64,000 nt of DNA from Pseudoalteromonas arctica A 37-1-2 (GCF_000238395.3 NZ_CP011025.1:1178001-1242000); one strand, 5' to 3'. Counted from the stretch's first letter, positions 1 to 9,181 are shown. Notes: a model not told the origin generated them from the letters alone. Program-made: numbers and translations.

Positions 1-2
1 CG

Positions 3-1301
3 CGTCTGGTAAAGTTAGCATCAACGCTTGCAAATGAACCAGGAAAACCACTTGTGAACATCACTCAATCCCCCGCCGATATGGAAGGTGCCTACCGCTT
101 TATTCGCAACGAGAATATTGACGCAACGGCTATAGCAGAGTCAGGCTTTAAAGCCACGGTTGAACAAGCAAAAAGTCATAACTTATTACTCGCATTAGAA
201 GACACGACCACACTAATTTATAAACATTCCTCCATTCGAGATGATTTGGGTCATGTCGGACGAGGAGCAAAACAACGAGGCTTGTTAGCTCATAGCGTAT
301 TACTGTTTGCGCCAGACACAAAGCAAGTTGTGGGATTAATTGAACAGTCTCGCTGGAGTCGTGATATCAACACGATTGGAAAAAGAGAAAAACACGCGAC
401 GACTTCTTACGAAGAAAAAGAAAGTTACAAGTGGGAGTCAGCGTCACGAGCGATGGCAGAGCGGCTGCAAGGACAAATGGCGAACGTGATATCGGTGTGT
501 GACCGCGAAGCGGACATCTACGAATACTTGCAGTATAAACTGAGCGAGCAGCAACGATTCGTCGTACGCTCGATGCAAAGTCGTCATATTGAAGAAGGTG
601 AGGATAAGCTCTATGCGTTTGCAAGCGAGCTGATGAGTGCAGGCACCAAACACATCCACATTGCACAAAAAGGAGGAAGAAAAGCCCGAAGCGCAACACT
701 GGATATCACCTATGCGCCAGTGACACTCAAAGCGCCTTACAATAAGAAAGGACACTCCCTCCCAGTTTACTATGTCGGCTGTGCAGAGCGAGGAAACGCT
801 GAGAACGGCTTAAGCTGGCACCTATTAACCAGTGAACCAGTCACCAGCAAAGAAGACGCTTTAGCTATCATCACCTACTATGAGCACCGTTGGCTTGTAG
901 AGGAATACCATAAAGTCTGGAAAAGTGATGGTACGGATATCGAAAGTTTACGCCTTCAAAGCCAAGATAACATGGAAAGATTGGTGACGATTAATGGCTT
1001 TATTGCGACGCGAATATTGCAACTAAAGTTCACCAATGAGCAGCCTGATTCTCCAAGTTGTGAACAACTGTTATCTCCCAAAGCATGGAAGTTATTGTGG
1101 TTAAAGAGAATAAAAACACCATTGCCTGAAACTGCTCCAAATATGTCATGGGCGTATCAGGAACTGGCAAAGTTAGGAGGCTGGAAAGATACCAAGCGCA
1201 CAGGGCGTGCATCTGTGAAAGTGTTATGGCAAGGATGGCTTAAGTTACAAGCCATCCTGGAAGGCTACGATTTAGCAAAATCTCTTGAGTCAGACTTGTG
1301 A
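3..1301 (+). CDS. IS4-family Tn5-like transposase (5' end outside window)
   Basis: DDE transposase catalysing cut-and-paste movement of the IS. The frame is open from the first bases, and the residues before the GTG at 54 (RLVKLASTLANEPGKPL) match the Tn5 transposase N-terminal region, so the true start is upstream and the gene is cut by the window edge. Numbering from the codon at 54, the catalytic aspartates are D50 (LEDTT) and D150 (VCDREAD). The acidic residue is E283 within the Y-(2)-R-(3)-E-(6)-K signature formed by Y276, R279, E283 and K290. No internal stop or frameshift is seen. The stop codon lies inside the right terminal repeat, a compact layout. Function is certain at family level; I did not identify the named IS. 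Confidence 0.9.
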   Translation, partial: RLVKLASTLANEPGKPLVNITQSPADMEGAYRFIRNENIDATAIAESGFKATVEQAKSHNLLLALEDTTTLIYKHSSIRDDLGHVGRGAKQRGLLAHSVLLFAPDTKQVVGLIEQSRWSRDINTIGKREKHATTSYEEKESYKWESASRAMAERLQGQMANVISVCDREADIYEYLQYKLSEQQRFVVRSMQSRHIEEGEDKLYAFASELMSAGTKHIHIAQKGGRKARSATLDITYAPVTLKAPYNKKGHSLPVYYVGCAERGNAENGLSWHLLTSEPVTSKEDALAIITYYEHRWLVEEYHKVWKSDGTDIESLRLQSQDNMERLVTINGFIATRILQLKFTNEQPDSPSCEQLLSPKAWKLLWLKRIKTPLPETAPNMSWAYQELAKLGGWKDTKRTGRASVKVLWQGWLKLQAILEGYDLAKSLESDL

Positions 1302-1312
1302 TCAAGAGACAG
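1294..1312 (-). repeat. Right terminal inverted repeat of the Tn5-type IS
   Basis: The minus strand reads CTGTCTCTTGATCACAAGT, very similar to IS50 ends. The transposase stop TGA (1299-1301) is inside it. The repeat also forms one arm of a hairpin with TCTCTTGA at 1281-1288 and TCAAGAGA at 1302-1309. Confidence 0.85.
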
Positions 1313-1394
1313 CTTTTAAAGCGCCTTTTTTATTGTCTTAAATAAAGTTGGTATATTACCAATTCGCTTAATTAAGTATTATTGCGGATTGGTA

Positions 1395-1886
1395 TTAATT
1401 ACCTCTGGCAATAAACTCAATCCGATTGCCGCTAGGCTCTCTTATCATCATATGTTGGGTTGGACCTTTACCTAAGTTTTCTGGTGCAAACTCTATAGTA
1501 ATATTATTTTGCATTTCTAAGTGTGTATGTAGCTCGCTTAACTTTTTGATACTTTCTACACTGAGTGCTAAATGGTGTAAGCCCACATTTTCTGCTCGAT
1601 TAAACTCCACACGTTTTTCATCATTTTTTACGCGCCATAATGTAATGGTTATTTTATTGTTTGATAAAAAATAAGCGGGGTAGGTTGGATCACTTCCTAG
1701 CGTTTTAAAACCAAGTACATCAGTAAAAAATGCTTTGGATGCATTTAAGTTTGATACGGTTAAACCTAAATGATCAACGCCACCAACCCAACTTTTAGAG
1801 GTAGAGTTTTCGTCAGCTATTGAGGTTGTTGATAGCAGTAGTAACGCTAATGATGAAATGCCTGTGAGTAATGTTTTTTTTAGCAT
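1395..1886 (-). CDS. Exported VOC-family (glyoxalase/dioxygenase fold) protein
   Basis: 163 residues. It begins with a Sec-type signal peptide (MLKKTL, then a Leu-rich core ending near STTSIA) followed by one vicinal-oxygen-chelate domain. Candidate metal ligands are the His in VDHLGL, a His in GLHHLAL and the Glu in NRIEFI, at the usual VOC spacing. The family includes glyoxalase I, dioxygenases and resistance proteins, so the reaction cannot be named. The signal peptide is unusual because most VOC enzymes are cytosolic, and it implies a periplasmic role. The start is supported by AGAGGATCT just upstream of the ATG. The gene stands alone between the IS and the sap operon. Confidence 0.8.
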   Translation of the reverse strand: MLKKTLLTGISSLALLLLSTTSIADENSTSKSWVGGVDHLGLTVSNLNASKAFFTDVLGFKTLGSDPTYPAYFLSNNKITITLWRVKNDEKRVEFNRAENVGLHHLALSVESIKKLSELHTHLEMQNNITIEFAPENLGKGPTQHMMIREPSGNRIEFIARGN

Positions 1887-1971
1887 AGATCCTCTTTATG
1901 GTTTTAGTTGTTAAATTACGCATTTAACAAAGACCTTCATAAAGGAGATTACATTACACGCTAGGCTGCGT

Positions 1972-2733
1972 TTAGCAGCTAAGTAATCGCTGCGTTACTT
2001 TTGATTGGGGGTTTTGAAAAACATCTTCAGTAGGGCCGTATTCAACTACTTCGCCTTTATCGAGTACAACCACATAATCACTGATGTGGCGCACTAGACT
2101 TAAATGATGGGTGATCATCACATACGTAAGGCCTGTGTCGCGCTGCAGCTTAAGTAATAAATTCACTATTTGAGCGCGTATAGAAGGGTCTAAAGACGAA
2201 ACGGCTTCATCAAGCACAATCACCTTAGGATCTAAAATTAATGCACGAGCAAACGCAACACGCTGTAGTTGCCCCACACTAAACATATGCGGGTAGTAGT
2301 GTTTATGATCGATTAACAAACCCACCTTTGAAAGCGTTGCATCAATCTTTTCAGTCCGTTCACTAGCATCAAGTTCAGTATTATATTGCAGGCAATCATC
2401 AAGCATTTCGCCAATGGTTAATCCCGGGTTGAGCGATGCAGCTGAATCTTGAAAAATCATACGAATATGGCGACATTGATTATCGCGTACGCCATTATCT
2501 TCGATAATATTATTCTCGAGCAAAATTTGCCCGCTATCAGCAGTATCAGCTCCAGAAAGTAGTTTTGCTAATGTACTTTTACCTGCACCTGTTTCACCAA
2601 TTATGGCAATACTTTCGCCTTTACCGACACAAAACGAAATATTTTTAAGTACTTCAAACTTTTTACGTGAAAAAAGCCCAGCTCGCACATTGAATGTTTT
2701 TGATAGTGCTTGTACTTTTAGTAGCGGCTGCAT
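1972..2733 (-). CDS. sapF: Peptide ABC transporter ATP-binding protein SapF
   Basis: 253-residue ATPase, the second nucleotide-binding subunit of the Sap peptide importer, acting on the cytoplasmic face. Walker A is GETGAGKST, the signature is FSVGQLQRVAFARAL, and Walker B is KVIVLDEAVSSLD. It is the last gene of the minus-strand operon. Its ATG overlaps the sapD stop in a TAATG arrangement, implying translational coupling. Sap systems belong to the Opp/Dpp family and are linked to antimicrobial-peptide resistance and to potassium uptake in enterobacteria. The substrate here is inferred from gene order rather than from specificity residues. Confidence 0.9.
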   Translation of the reverse strand: MQPLLKVQALSKTFNVRAGLFSRKKFEVLKNISFCVGKGESIAIIGETGAGKSTLAKLLSGADTADSGQILLENNIIEDNGVRDNQCRHIRMIFQDSAASLNPGLTIGEMLDDCLQYNTELDASERTEKIDATLSKVGLLIDHKHYYPHMFSVGQLQRVAFARALILDPKVIVLDEAVSSLDPSIRAQIVNLLLKLQRDTGLTYVMITHHLSLVRHISDYVVVLDKGEVVEYGPTEDVFQNPQSKVTQRLLSC

Positions 2734-3725
2734 TATTTCATGTCCTTAATTAACGGAAAATGGCACGCATAACTATGACCATGATGCTTAGTAAGGGTGG
2801 GAGTTACCACGCAGGCTTTTTGTGCTTGCGGACAACGCGGCCCTAGGCGGCAGCCAATAGGCAAATGTTGCAGAGTAGGGATAGTCCCTTTAAGTGCATA
2901 AAAAGGTTCTTTATGCGCTAAACCTTGTTCGTAGTCTGGCAAGCTTTTTAGTAATGCTTGCGTGTATGGATGGCGAGGCTGTTTAAATATTTCATGGGTT
3001 GGGCCTGCTTCAACCATTTGCCCGCAATATAAAACATGAATGCCATGCGACCAATGTGCAATCTCTTCAAGTTCATGAGAGATCATCAAAATAGACATGT
3101 TTTTAAGTTGGTTTAAGCTTTTTAGTAGTCTAAATACTTGTGCGCGAGTTGTGCTCTCAAGTGCTGTAGTTGGCTCATCAGCGATTAATAACTTAGGCGT
3201 GCGAGCAATGGCCATCGCAATCATTACTTTTTGACATACGCCCTCTGAGAGCTCATGAGGGTAACTACTTAGTACCGCTTCGTGGTTTTTAATGCCCACC
3301 TTATGAATAAGCGCTTTTACTCTGTCTTTTCTCTCGCGGTTGCGCTTTAAAAAGAAACCTTTAGTTGCGATCTCTGGGAGTGTTTCGGCAATTTGGTCAA
3401 ATATTTTAGCGGTTGGGTCAAGGCAGCGACTTGGATCTTGATAGATCATCGCTATATCTTGGCTTACTATTTTACGGCGTTTCTCTGGACTTAAACGCAT
3501 TAAGTCTACGCCGCGCCAATGAATACGGTCGGCAGTAATGTCCCAGCGTTCGTTCAATACACCAATAATCGCTTTTGCTATTAGGCTTTTACCAGAGCCA
3601 GACTCGCCCACAAGCGCATGTACTTCGCCTTCTTTTAAGCTAAAACTCACTCTGTCTACGGCTCTAATTACAGTTTCAGAGGTACGTAGTTCAATTGTTA
3701 AGTTACGAACATCGAGTAATTGCAT
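2733..3725 (-). CDS. sapD: Peptide ABC transporter ATP-binding protein SapD
   Basis: 330-residue ATPase of the Opp/Dpp type. Walker A is GESGSGKS, the Q-loop region is IAMIYQDPSRCLDP, the signature is an atypical LSEGVCQKVMIAMAIA, and Walker B is KLLIADEPTTALE. The C-terminal extension has a Cys cluster (CRLGPRCPQAQKAC) typical of the oligopeptide transporter C-terminal domain. It starts directly after sapC and overlaps sapF by one base. The LSEG signature in place of LSGG is a mild departure. Assignment as SapD rather than DppD/OppD rests on the complete pspF-sapABCDF order. Confidence 0.9.
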   Translation of the reverse strand: MQLLDVRNLTIELRTSETVIRAVDRVSFSLKEGEVHALVGESGSGKSLIAKAIIGVLNERWDITADRIHWRGVDLMRLSPEKRRKIVSQDIAMIYQDPSRCLDPTAKIFDQIAETLPEIATKGFFLKRNRERKDRVKALIHKVGIKNHEAVLSSYPHELSEGVCQKVMIAMAIARTPKLLIADEPTTALESTTRAQVFRLLKSLNQLKNMSILMISHELEEIAHWSHGIHVLYCGQMVEAGPTHEIFKQPRHPYTQALLKSLPDYEQGLAHKEPFYALKGTIPTLQHLPIGCRLGPRCPQAQKACVVTPTLTKHHGHSYACHFPLIKDMK

Positions 3726-4619
3726 TTAATCAGCCTTACGTGCTTTTAGCACTTGTCGCAGGCCATCGCCTACTAAATTAGTAGATAACACGGCTAAAAA
3801 TAACAGTATACCAGGTAGCGCTACAGTCCACGGTGCTAGATAAATGAGGCCTAGGTTTTCGGCTAATATTGCGCCCCATTCGGTCGTCGGTGGCTGAGCC
3901 CCTAATTTTAAAAATCCCAGTGCTGAAATATCTAATATAGCGGTAGAAAGCGCCATCGTGAATATAACCACAATATGCTCATAAATATTAGGAAAAATAC
4001 CACGCGATATAATATGCCAATTAGACGCACCATCTAGTCTAAACGCAGTAATGTAATCTTTACTTAATTCATCAACAATCAGGTTACGCACTGAGTGAAT
4101 AAATTGCGGCAGTAATGCTAAAATAATTGCCCATACGGTATTCATTAAACCCGGGCCGAGTATGGCGATTATTATTATTGCCAGTAACAAAGAAGGAATA
4201 GAAAGCGTTATATCAAGCAAGTGATTTAAAAAGCTTGAACGCAGCCCTTTACTAATCCCTGCAAAAGTACCCACTAACACACCAAAAATAGTCGTGATCA
4301 GGGCGGCTACAACAGAGAGGCCAAACGTATACGTAGCACCATTCATTAAGCGCGAGAGTACATCACGGCCTAAATCATCGGTACCTAAAAGAAAGCGTAC
4401 ATCGCCCATTTCTCGCCACGATGGCGGAATAAGCAGTGCATCAGTGTGTTGTTGGTTTACACCATACGGGGCTAAAAAAGGAGCGGTGGCGGCTAATAGT
4501 GCAAACGCCATAAATATCCATAAACCAACCAAAGCAGGGTGGTTATTTTTAAACTTTCGCCAAAATCGCGCGAGTGGCGATTTATTCGACTCTTCAGAAA
4601 ATAAATTAAACTTTGCCAT
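3726..4619 (-). CDS. sapC: Peptide ABC transporter permease SapC
   Basis: 297-residue inner-membrane permease of the OppC/DppC type. The N-terminal cytoplasmic stretch (SPLARFWRKFKNNHPALVG) is the usual OppC_N region, followed by about six hydrophobic segments. The sequence GTDDLGRDVLSRLMNGA is the family hallmark. An EAA-like cytoplasmic loop (FRLDGASNWHIISRGIFPN) would contact the ATPases. It overlaps the 3' end of sapB by 14 bases, so expression is probably coupled. Confidence 0.9.
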   Translation of the reverse strand: MAKFNLFSEESNKSPLARFWRKFKNNHPALVGLWIFMAFALLAATAPFLAPYGVNQQHTDALLIPPSWREMGDVRFLLGTDDLGRDVLSRLMNGATYTFGLSVVAALITTIFGVLVGTFAGISKGLRSSFLNHLLDITLSIPSLLLAIIIIAILGPGLMNTVWAIILALLPQFIHSVRNLIVDELSKDYITAFRLDGASNWHIISRGIFPNIYEHIVVIFTMALSTAILDISALGFLKLGAQPPTTEWGAILAENLGLIYLAPWTVALPGILLFLAVLSTNLVGDGLRQVLKARKAD

Positions 4620-5640
4620 GGGCCTGATTCCGCGAGAGTGGATCGAATAAAGTGTAAGTAAGCTCAGCTGTAATAGAAGCTAAAATAACAAATAAAGACA
4701 CTGCCATTAACCCGCCTTGAATTGCAGGAAAGTCACGCTGATAAATACTATCGATTAACCATCGGCCAATACCCGGCCACGAAAAAATAACTTCGGTAAT
4801 CATCGCAAGCGTTATTAGCGTACTAAATTGCAAACCAATTTGCTTAATTACCGGCAGTAATGCATTACGCAGTGCATGGTGCATGATAAGTTGGCGGCGG
4901 TTAAGGCCTTTTGCCCTAGCTGTTTTAATAAAGTTTTGATCCATTACTTTAAGCATAGACTCGCGAGTAAAGCGCACTAATACAGTGGTTGGATACATAG
5001 CCAGTACAATAGTCGGAAGTGTTAAATGGCGCAGCGCATCAACAAAGGCCATTCCTTTATATGGAAAGCCAGCCAGTGCAATATCAATTAAAATAAATCC
5101 AGTACTGGCGGGTATTTCGTAAAGGAGCCCCATTCTGCCCGACATAGGAAACCAGCCAAGCTTTAATGAAAAAACCATTATTAATAACAATGCGAGCCAA
5201 AATACAGGCATTGAATAACCCACCATAGTGGTAGAGTTTATAAGCTTGTCGGGCCAACGTTTATGATACCCAGAGCCTAAAATGCCAGTCGGTACACCAA
5301 TAACAACCGATACAATTAATGCGTATACGCTTAGCTCTAAAGTAGCCGGTAGCAAATCAACAATATGGCTAAACACACTATTACCAGAGGCAAACGAAAG
5401 CCCCCAATCACCCTGAAATATTCGCCCTAAAAAGGCAATGTATTGCATAAAGTAATTGCTGTTATATAAATATTTGTCTTCAAGCTCACTATGCTGTGCA
5501 AAGTTACTACTTGGTATGCCGCTTAAATTACTTAGCGGATCACCGGGAAATAAATACGCCAGTGAAAACGTAAATACGCTGAGCATCAGTATCATAAAAA
5601 AGAACAAACCAAGGCGACGTAAAATATAATCTAAGATCAT
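4606..5640 (-). CDS. sapB: Peptide ABC transporter permease SapB
   Basis: 344-residue permease of the OppB/DppB type with about six membrane segments. The N-terminus MILDYILRRLGLFFFMILML is typical of the family. The EAA-like loop (RARGLNRRQ type, here TARAKGLNRRQLIMHHALRN) is present, as is the GDWGLSF sequence after the first periplasmic loop. It pairs with SapC to form the channel. Its ATG overlaps the sapA stop (TAATG), and sapC begins before it ends. Confidence 0.9.
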   Translation of the reverse strand: MILDYILRRLGLFFFMILMLSVFTFSLAYLFPGDPLSNLSGIPSSNFAQHSELEDKYLYNSNYFMQYIAFLGRIFQGDWGLSFASGNSVFSHIVDLLPATLELSVYALIVSVVIGVPTGILGSGYHKRWPDKLINSTTMVGYSMPVFWLALLLIMVFSLKLGWFPMSGRMGLLYEIPASTGFILIDIALAGFPYKGMAFVDALRHLTLPTIVLAMYPTTVLVRFTRESMLKVMDQNFIKTARAKGLNRRQLIMHHALRNALLPVIKQIGLQFSTLITLAMITEVIFSWPGIGRWLIDSIYQRDFPAIQGGLMAVSLFVILASITAELTYTLFDPLSRNQAHGKV

Positions 5641-7253
5641 TATTTTTTCCTCGCATTGGCAAGCGAAATAGCGCCAAACGGGCCAAGTGTTATGCCTTCC
5701 ACATCGGCGCTACTCGCTTGAAAGCGCAGGCCATGAGCAATCGGTAATAACGGCAGCTCTTGAATAATTAAGCTTTGTGCGTCTTCGTAGTATTTTTTAC
5801 GTTTGTTTAAATCAGTGGTGTCTAGTGCTTGAGTAAGCAATAAGTCAAATTGGGGATTACACCAGTTTGCTGGGTTTTTACCACTAAAAGTAGCGGTACA
5901 ACTCAGCAGTGGGCTAAAAAAGTTATCAGGATCGGGTGTATCTGCGGCCCAACCAAGTAATACACTGTCGTGCCTATGCTCGCCAATACGTTGAATAAAC
6001 GTGTTCCACTCATATTCTACAATGCTTACATTAACGCCCACTTTGCGTAAATCACTTTGCATAAGCTCAGCCATTTTTCGCGCGTTAGGGTTATAAATAC
6101 GACTCACAGGCATAGCCCATATCGTCATATCAAAGCCATCAGGTAAGCCTGCTTCAATTAGTAACTTTTTAGCAAGTTCTGGATCAAACGTAGGTATATC
6201 TTCTTGTGGCTCAAACGCCCAAGAGGTTGGCGGCAAAATAGATTGTGCGCGAGTACCGTTACCGTAATAAACCGCCTGCATTATTTTATCTACATCTATT
6301 GCATGTGCGAGTGCTTGGCGTACACGCAAGTCGTCAAACGGGGCACGTTCTGTATTAAACGCCCAATAACCTATATTTAAGTTCGTTTCTTTTTCAACGT
6401 TTATATCATCACGTTGCGCTAAAATACTTAATTGCGCACTACTTGGATGAGCCGTTACATCGCACTCTTTAGTCAGCATTTTTGCTATACGCGTAGTGCC
6501 GTTAGGGGTTATGTCGTAAACCAATTGTTCAAGTGCAACGTCGTGCTTCCAATAAAGTGGATTACGGTAAAAGCGTACAAGGTGATCTCGGCGGTATTCT
6601 TTATAAATATAGGGACCAGTGCCAATAGGGTACTGATCAAATAAGTTTTCTTCGTTTTTTTTCTTAAGTTCCATGGCGTATTCTTCTGAAAGCACCACGG
6701 CAAAGTCAGTGGCCATATTAGCTAAAAAGCTGCTTTCAGGATTAAACAGTTCAAAACGCACTTGGTAGTCAGACACGCGCACAATTTTACGAATGAGTTG
6801 ATCAATCCCCACACTTTGAAAATACGGGTAATTGGCATCGCCCACAAAGTGATATGGATTGTATACATCGAATAATCGGCTAAAGGTGAATATAACGTCG
6901 TCGGCGTTAAAATCCCGCGATGGGGTAAAATAAGAAGTTGTATGAAACTTTACATCTTTACGCAAGGTAAAGGTAACCGATTTACCATCTTTACTAATTT
7001 TCCAATCGGTTGCCAGCTCACTTTGAAATTCTGCCGTAACAGGGTCAATGCTAATTAAACGGTCGTATAATTGGTTAGCAATTATATCAATAGTTGAACC
7101 GGTGGTCGTGACTTGCGGATTAAACGACACAGGGTTAGCTTCAGCGCAATAAACTAAGCCTTGGTTTTTTTCTTCTATGATTTCTTCTTTGCTATCAAGG
7201 CAACCAACTAAAGTGGTGGCAAGCAAAACAAGTAATAATTTATGCACCCGCAT
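5640..7253 (-). CDS. sapA: Peptide ABC transporter substrate-binding lipoprotein SapA
   Basis: 537-residue periplasmic binding protein of SBP family 5. The N-terminus MRVHKLLLVLLATTLVGC has a lipobox ending LVGC, so the mature protein is probably lipid-anchored rather than freely periplasmic. The body contains family features such as FTFSRLFD, GTGPYIYKEYRRD and RVRQALAHAIDVDKI. In enterobacteria SapA binds antimicrobial peptides or haem. It starts 9 bp after the pspF stop, so it could share a transcript with pspF. Confidence 0.9.
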   Translation of the reverse strand: MRVHKLLLVLLATTLVGCLDSKEEIIEEKNQGLVYCAEANPVSFNPQVTTTGSTIDIIANQLYDRLISIDPVTAEFQSELATDWKISKDGKSVTFTLRKDVKFHTTSYFTPSRDFNADDVIFTFSRLFDVYNPYHFVGDANYPYFQSVGIDQLIRKIVRVSDYQVRFELFNPESSFLANMATDFAVVLSEEYAMELKKKNEENLFDQYPIGTGPYIYKEYRRDHLVRFYRNPLYWKHDVALEQLVYDITPNGTTRIAKMLTKECDVTAHPSSAQLSILAQRDDINVEKETNLNIGYWAFNTERAPFDDLRVRQALAHAIDVDKIMQAVYYGNGTRAQSILPPTSWAFEPQEDIPTFDPELAKKLLIEAGLPDGFDMTIWAMPVSRIYNPNARKMAELMQSDLRKVGVNVSIVEYEWNTFIQRIGEHRHDSVLLGWAADTPDPDNFFSPLLSCTATFSGKNPANWCNPQFDLLLTQALDTTDLNKRKKYYEDAQSLIIQELPLLPIAHGLRFQASSADVEGITLGPFGAISLANARKK

Positions 7254-7262
7254 AACCTCTGA

Positions 7263-8327
7263 CTATTGTTGATCCAACAAGTTGTATTTTTTAAGATAAC
7301 CACGTAATTGATGATACGTTAAACCAAGTACTTCTGCAGTTTTCTTTTGATTAAATTGGCTATGTTCGAGCGCTTTATTAATCATGTTTATTTCAAAGTC
7401 GTTAGAACGCTCTTTTAAGCTGCACGGAAATTGAATATCAACGGCTGAATCATTGCTTGTTTGAGTAATCGGCGGCGCAACAACAATAGGCTCGGCATTA
7501 ACAGTTTGAGCCGCTATAGGTGCTTTAATGCGCGCTTTTGGTCTAAATGGGCTATCGAATGGGTCTAAAATAATCTGGTGAACGGGGATATGTTCACTAC
7601 CGTGGCGATACAAACTGCGTTCAACCACATTTTTAAGTTCACGAATATTACCAGGCCAATCATAACTAAGCAGTGTTTCTGTTGCGCTTCGGGTAAAACC
7701 GCTAAAGAGTTCCCACTCTAAATCGCGCGCCATATTCATCGCAAACTGCTCAGCAAGAAGCATAATATCGTCTTGGCGTTCGCGCAGTGGCGGCAGGGTA
7801 ATTACATCAAAGGCAAGGCGATCGAGTAAGTCACTTCTAAATTCACCTTGCTCAGCTAAATAAGGAAGATCTTCGTTTGTAGCACACACTAAGCGTGTAT
7901 CTACTTTTACAGTTTGTTTGCCGCCAACACGTTCAAACTCACCGTATTCTATAACGCGCAGCAATTTTTCTTGTACCATAGCTGAGGTATTAGCTAATTC
8001 ATCTAAAAACAGTGTGCCGCTGTTAGCGCGTTCAAAACGACCTTCGTGGCGTTTGCTTGCCCCCGTAAAAGCACCGCTTTCGTGGCCAAACAATTCACTT
8101 TCGAGTAAGTTTTCGTTAAGTGCTGCACAGTTAAGTTTTACGTAGTTTTGATCCCAACGCTTTGATAAAAAGTGTAAGCGTGCTGCTATTAGCTCTTTAC
8201 CTGTGCCGCGTTCACCAATAATAAGTACCGGTTTATCTAAATTAGCCAGTTGCGATACCTGATCTAATACAGACAGAAAGCTATCTGATTGGCCGAGTAA
8301 ATTATCCTGTTGGCGATATTGGCTCAT
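7263..8327 (-). CDS. pspF: Phage-shock-protein transcriptional activator PspF
   Basis: 354-residue sigma-54 enhancer-binding protein. It has no N-terminal receiver domain and opens almost directly into the AAA+ domain: Walker A GERGTGKE, the sigma-54 contact loop GAFTGA and Walker B GTLFLDELAN. A Fis-type helix-turn-helix closes the protein (NQKKTAEVLGLTYHQLRGYLKKY). Family knowledge: PspA binds and inhibits PspF, and membrane stress releases it to activate psp transcription. The gene is divergent from pspA and shares a 186-bp control region with it. Immediate downstream contiguity with sapA suggests possible co-expression. Confidence 0.95.
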   Translation of the reverse strand: MSQYRQQDNLLGQSDSFLSVLDQVSQLANLDKPVLIIGERGTGKELIAARLHFLSKRWDQNYVKLNCAALNENLLESELFGHESGAFTGASKRHEGRFERANSGTLFLDELANTSAMVQEKLLRVIEYGEFERVGGKQTVKVDTRLVCATNEDLPYLAEQGEFRSDLLDRLAFDVITLPPLRERQDDIMLLAEQFAMNMARDLEWELFSGFTRSATETLLSYDWPGNIRELKNVVERSLYRHGSEHIPVHQIILDPFDSPFRPKARIKAPIAAQTVNAEPIVVAPPITQTSNDSAVDIQFPCSLKERSNDFEINMINKALEHSQFNQKKTAEVLGLTYHQLRGYLKKYNLLDQQ

Positions 8328-8449
8328 ATTTCCTAACTCTTGGTCATTTTTACTAACAGTTAGTGTATTTCATAAATAGGGATAACTAAAGAAATTTGTA
8401 TATTTAGTTTAACGTAATGAAAATAAAGTGTATTTTAACTTTTAAAAAG

Positions 8450-8466
8450 TTGGCAAGCATATTGAT
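8450..8466 (+). promoter_or_regulatory. Sigma-54 (-24/-12) promoter of the psp operon
   Basis: TTGGCAAGCATATTGAT fits the consensus YTGGCACGN4TTGCW, with GG and the -12 dinucleotide (GA here instead of GC) separated by the required 10 bases. It lies about 50 bases before pspA, and the neighbouring pspF encodes the matching activator. PspF upstream activating sites should lie in 8330-8440, but I could not place them. Confidence 0.7.
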
Positions 8467-8513
8467 ACTAGTTATAGCAGACTAACTAAGTTTTAATTAC
8501 AGAGGTAAATGTT

Positions 8514-9173
8514 ATGGGAATTTTTTCACGTTTTGCAGATATTGTTAATTCTAATATCAACGCCATTTTAGATAAAGCAGAAGACCCAGAAAAAATGGTT
8601 CGTCTGATTATTCAAGAAATGGAAGATACGCTTGTTGAAGTACGTTCTACATCAGCTAAAACATTGGCTGAGAAAAAAGAAATTGTACGCCGCTTAGATA
8701 CACTTAAAGCACAAGTAAGTGATTGGCAAGATAAAGCCGAACTGGCTTTAAGTAAAGACCGCGACGATTTAGCGCGTTCAGCCCTGCTTGAAAAGCAAAA
8801 GTCGGCAGATGCAGTTGCTTCAGTTGCTAGTGAACTTGAACATGTAGAGTCTCATATTGAGAAATTACAGCAAGAAGTAACGACACTACAAGAAAAGCTA
8901 GCAGATGCGAAATCTCGTCAAAAGGCAATTATACTTCGCCAACGTTCGGCTGAGTCGCGCCTTGAAGTGAAAAAGACACTTGATAGCTCAAAAGTAGAAG
9001 ACGCACTTAACCGCTTTGAACGTTACGAAACCAAAATTGATGGACTAGAATCTCAAATTGAGTCTTACGATTTAGGTAAAAAGACGTTAGCGGACGAAAT
9101 TGCTAATCTACAAAAAAATGAAAAGATAGATGATGAGCTAGCCGAACTTAAAAAGAAGCTAGCTGATAAATAA
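8514..9173 (+). CDS. pspA: Phage shock protein A
   Basis: 219-residue PspA/IM30/Vipp1 (ESCRT-III-like) protein. The N-terminal amphipathic helix (MGIFSRFADIVNSNINAILD) binds membrane, and the remainder is almost continuous coiled coil (about residues 25-215). It has a double role: binding and inhibiting PspF in unstressed cells, and assembling on damaged inner membrane to preserve proton motive force. Length is normal (E. coli 222). It is first in the operon, after GAGGTAAATGTT with the ATG. A strong hairpin follows the stop and may set its expression apart from pspBC. Confidence 0.97.
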   Translation: MGIFSRFADIVNSNINAILDKAEDPEKMVRLIIQEMEDTLVEVRSTSAKTLAEKKEIVRRLDTLKAQVSDWQDKAELALSKDRDDLARSALLEKQKSADAVASVASELEHVESHIEKLQQEVTTLQEKLADAKSRQKAIILRQRSAESRLEVKKTLDSSKVEDALNRFERYETKIDGLESQIESYDLGKKTLADEIANLQKNEKIDDELAELKKKLADK

Positions 9174-9181
9174 TTTATAAA

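Larger units (their letters stand above)
1..1312 (+). mobile_element. IS4-family (Tn5/IS50-type) insertion sequence, right part
   Basis: The element holds one transposase gene and ends in a 19-bp terminal repeat whose outermost bases, read inward, are CTGTCTCTTGATCACAAGT. That closely resembles the ends of IS50/Tn5. The left end lies outside the window, so neither the left repeat nor the flanking 9-bp target duplication usual for this group can be checked. The next 9 bases, 1313-1321, would be one copy of such a duplication. The right end is intact, so the copy may be complete and active. Confidence 0.85.

Noticed and set aside
1350..1403. Two TTGGTA...TACC inverted repeats between the IS and the VOC gene
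   Set aside because: Short, AT-rich and partly coding for the end of the VOC protein; could arise by chance.
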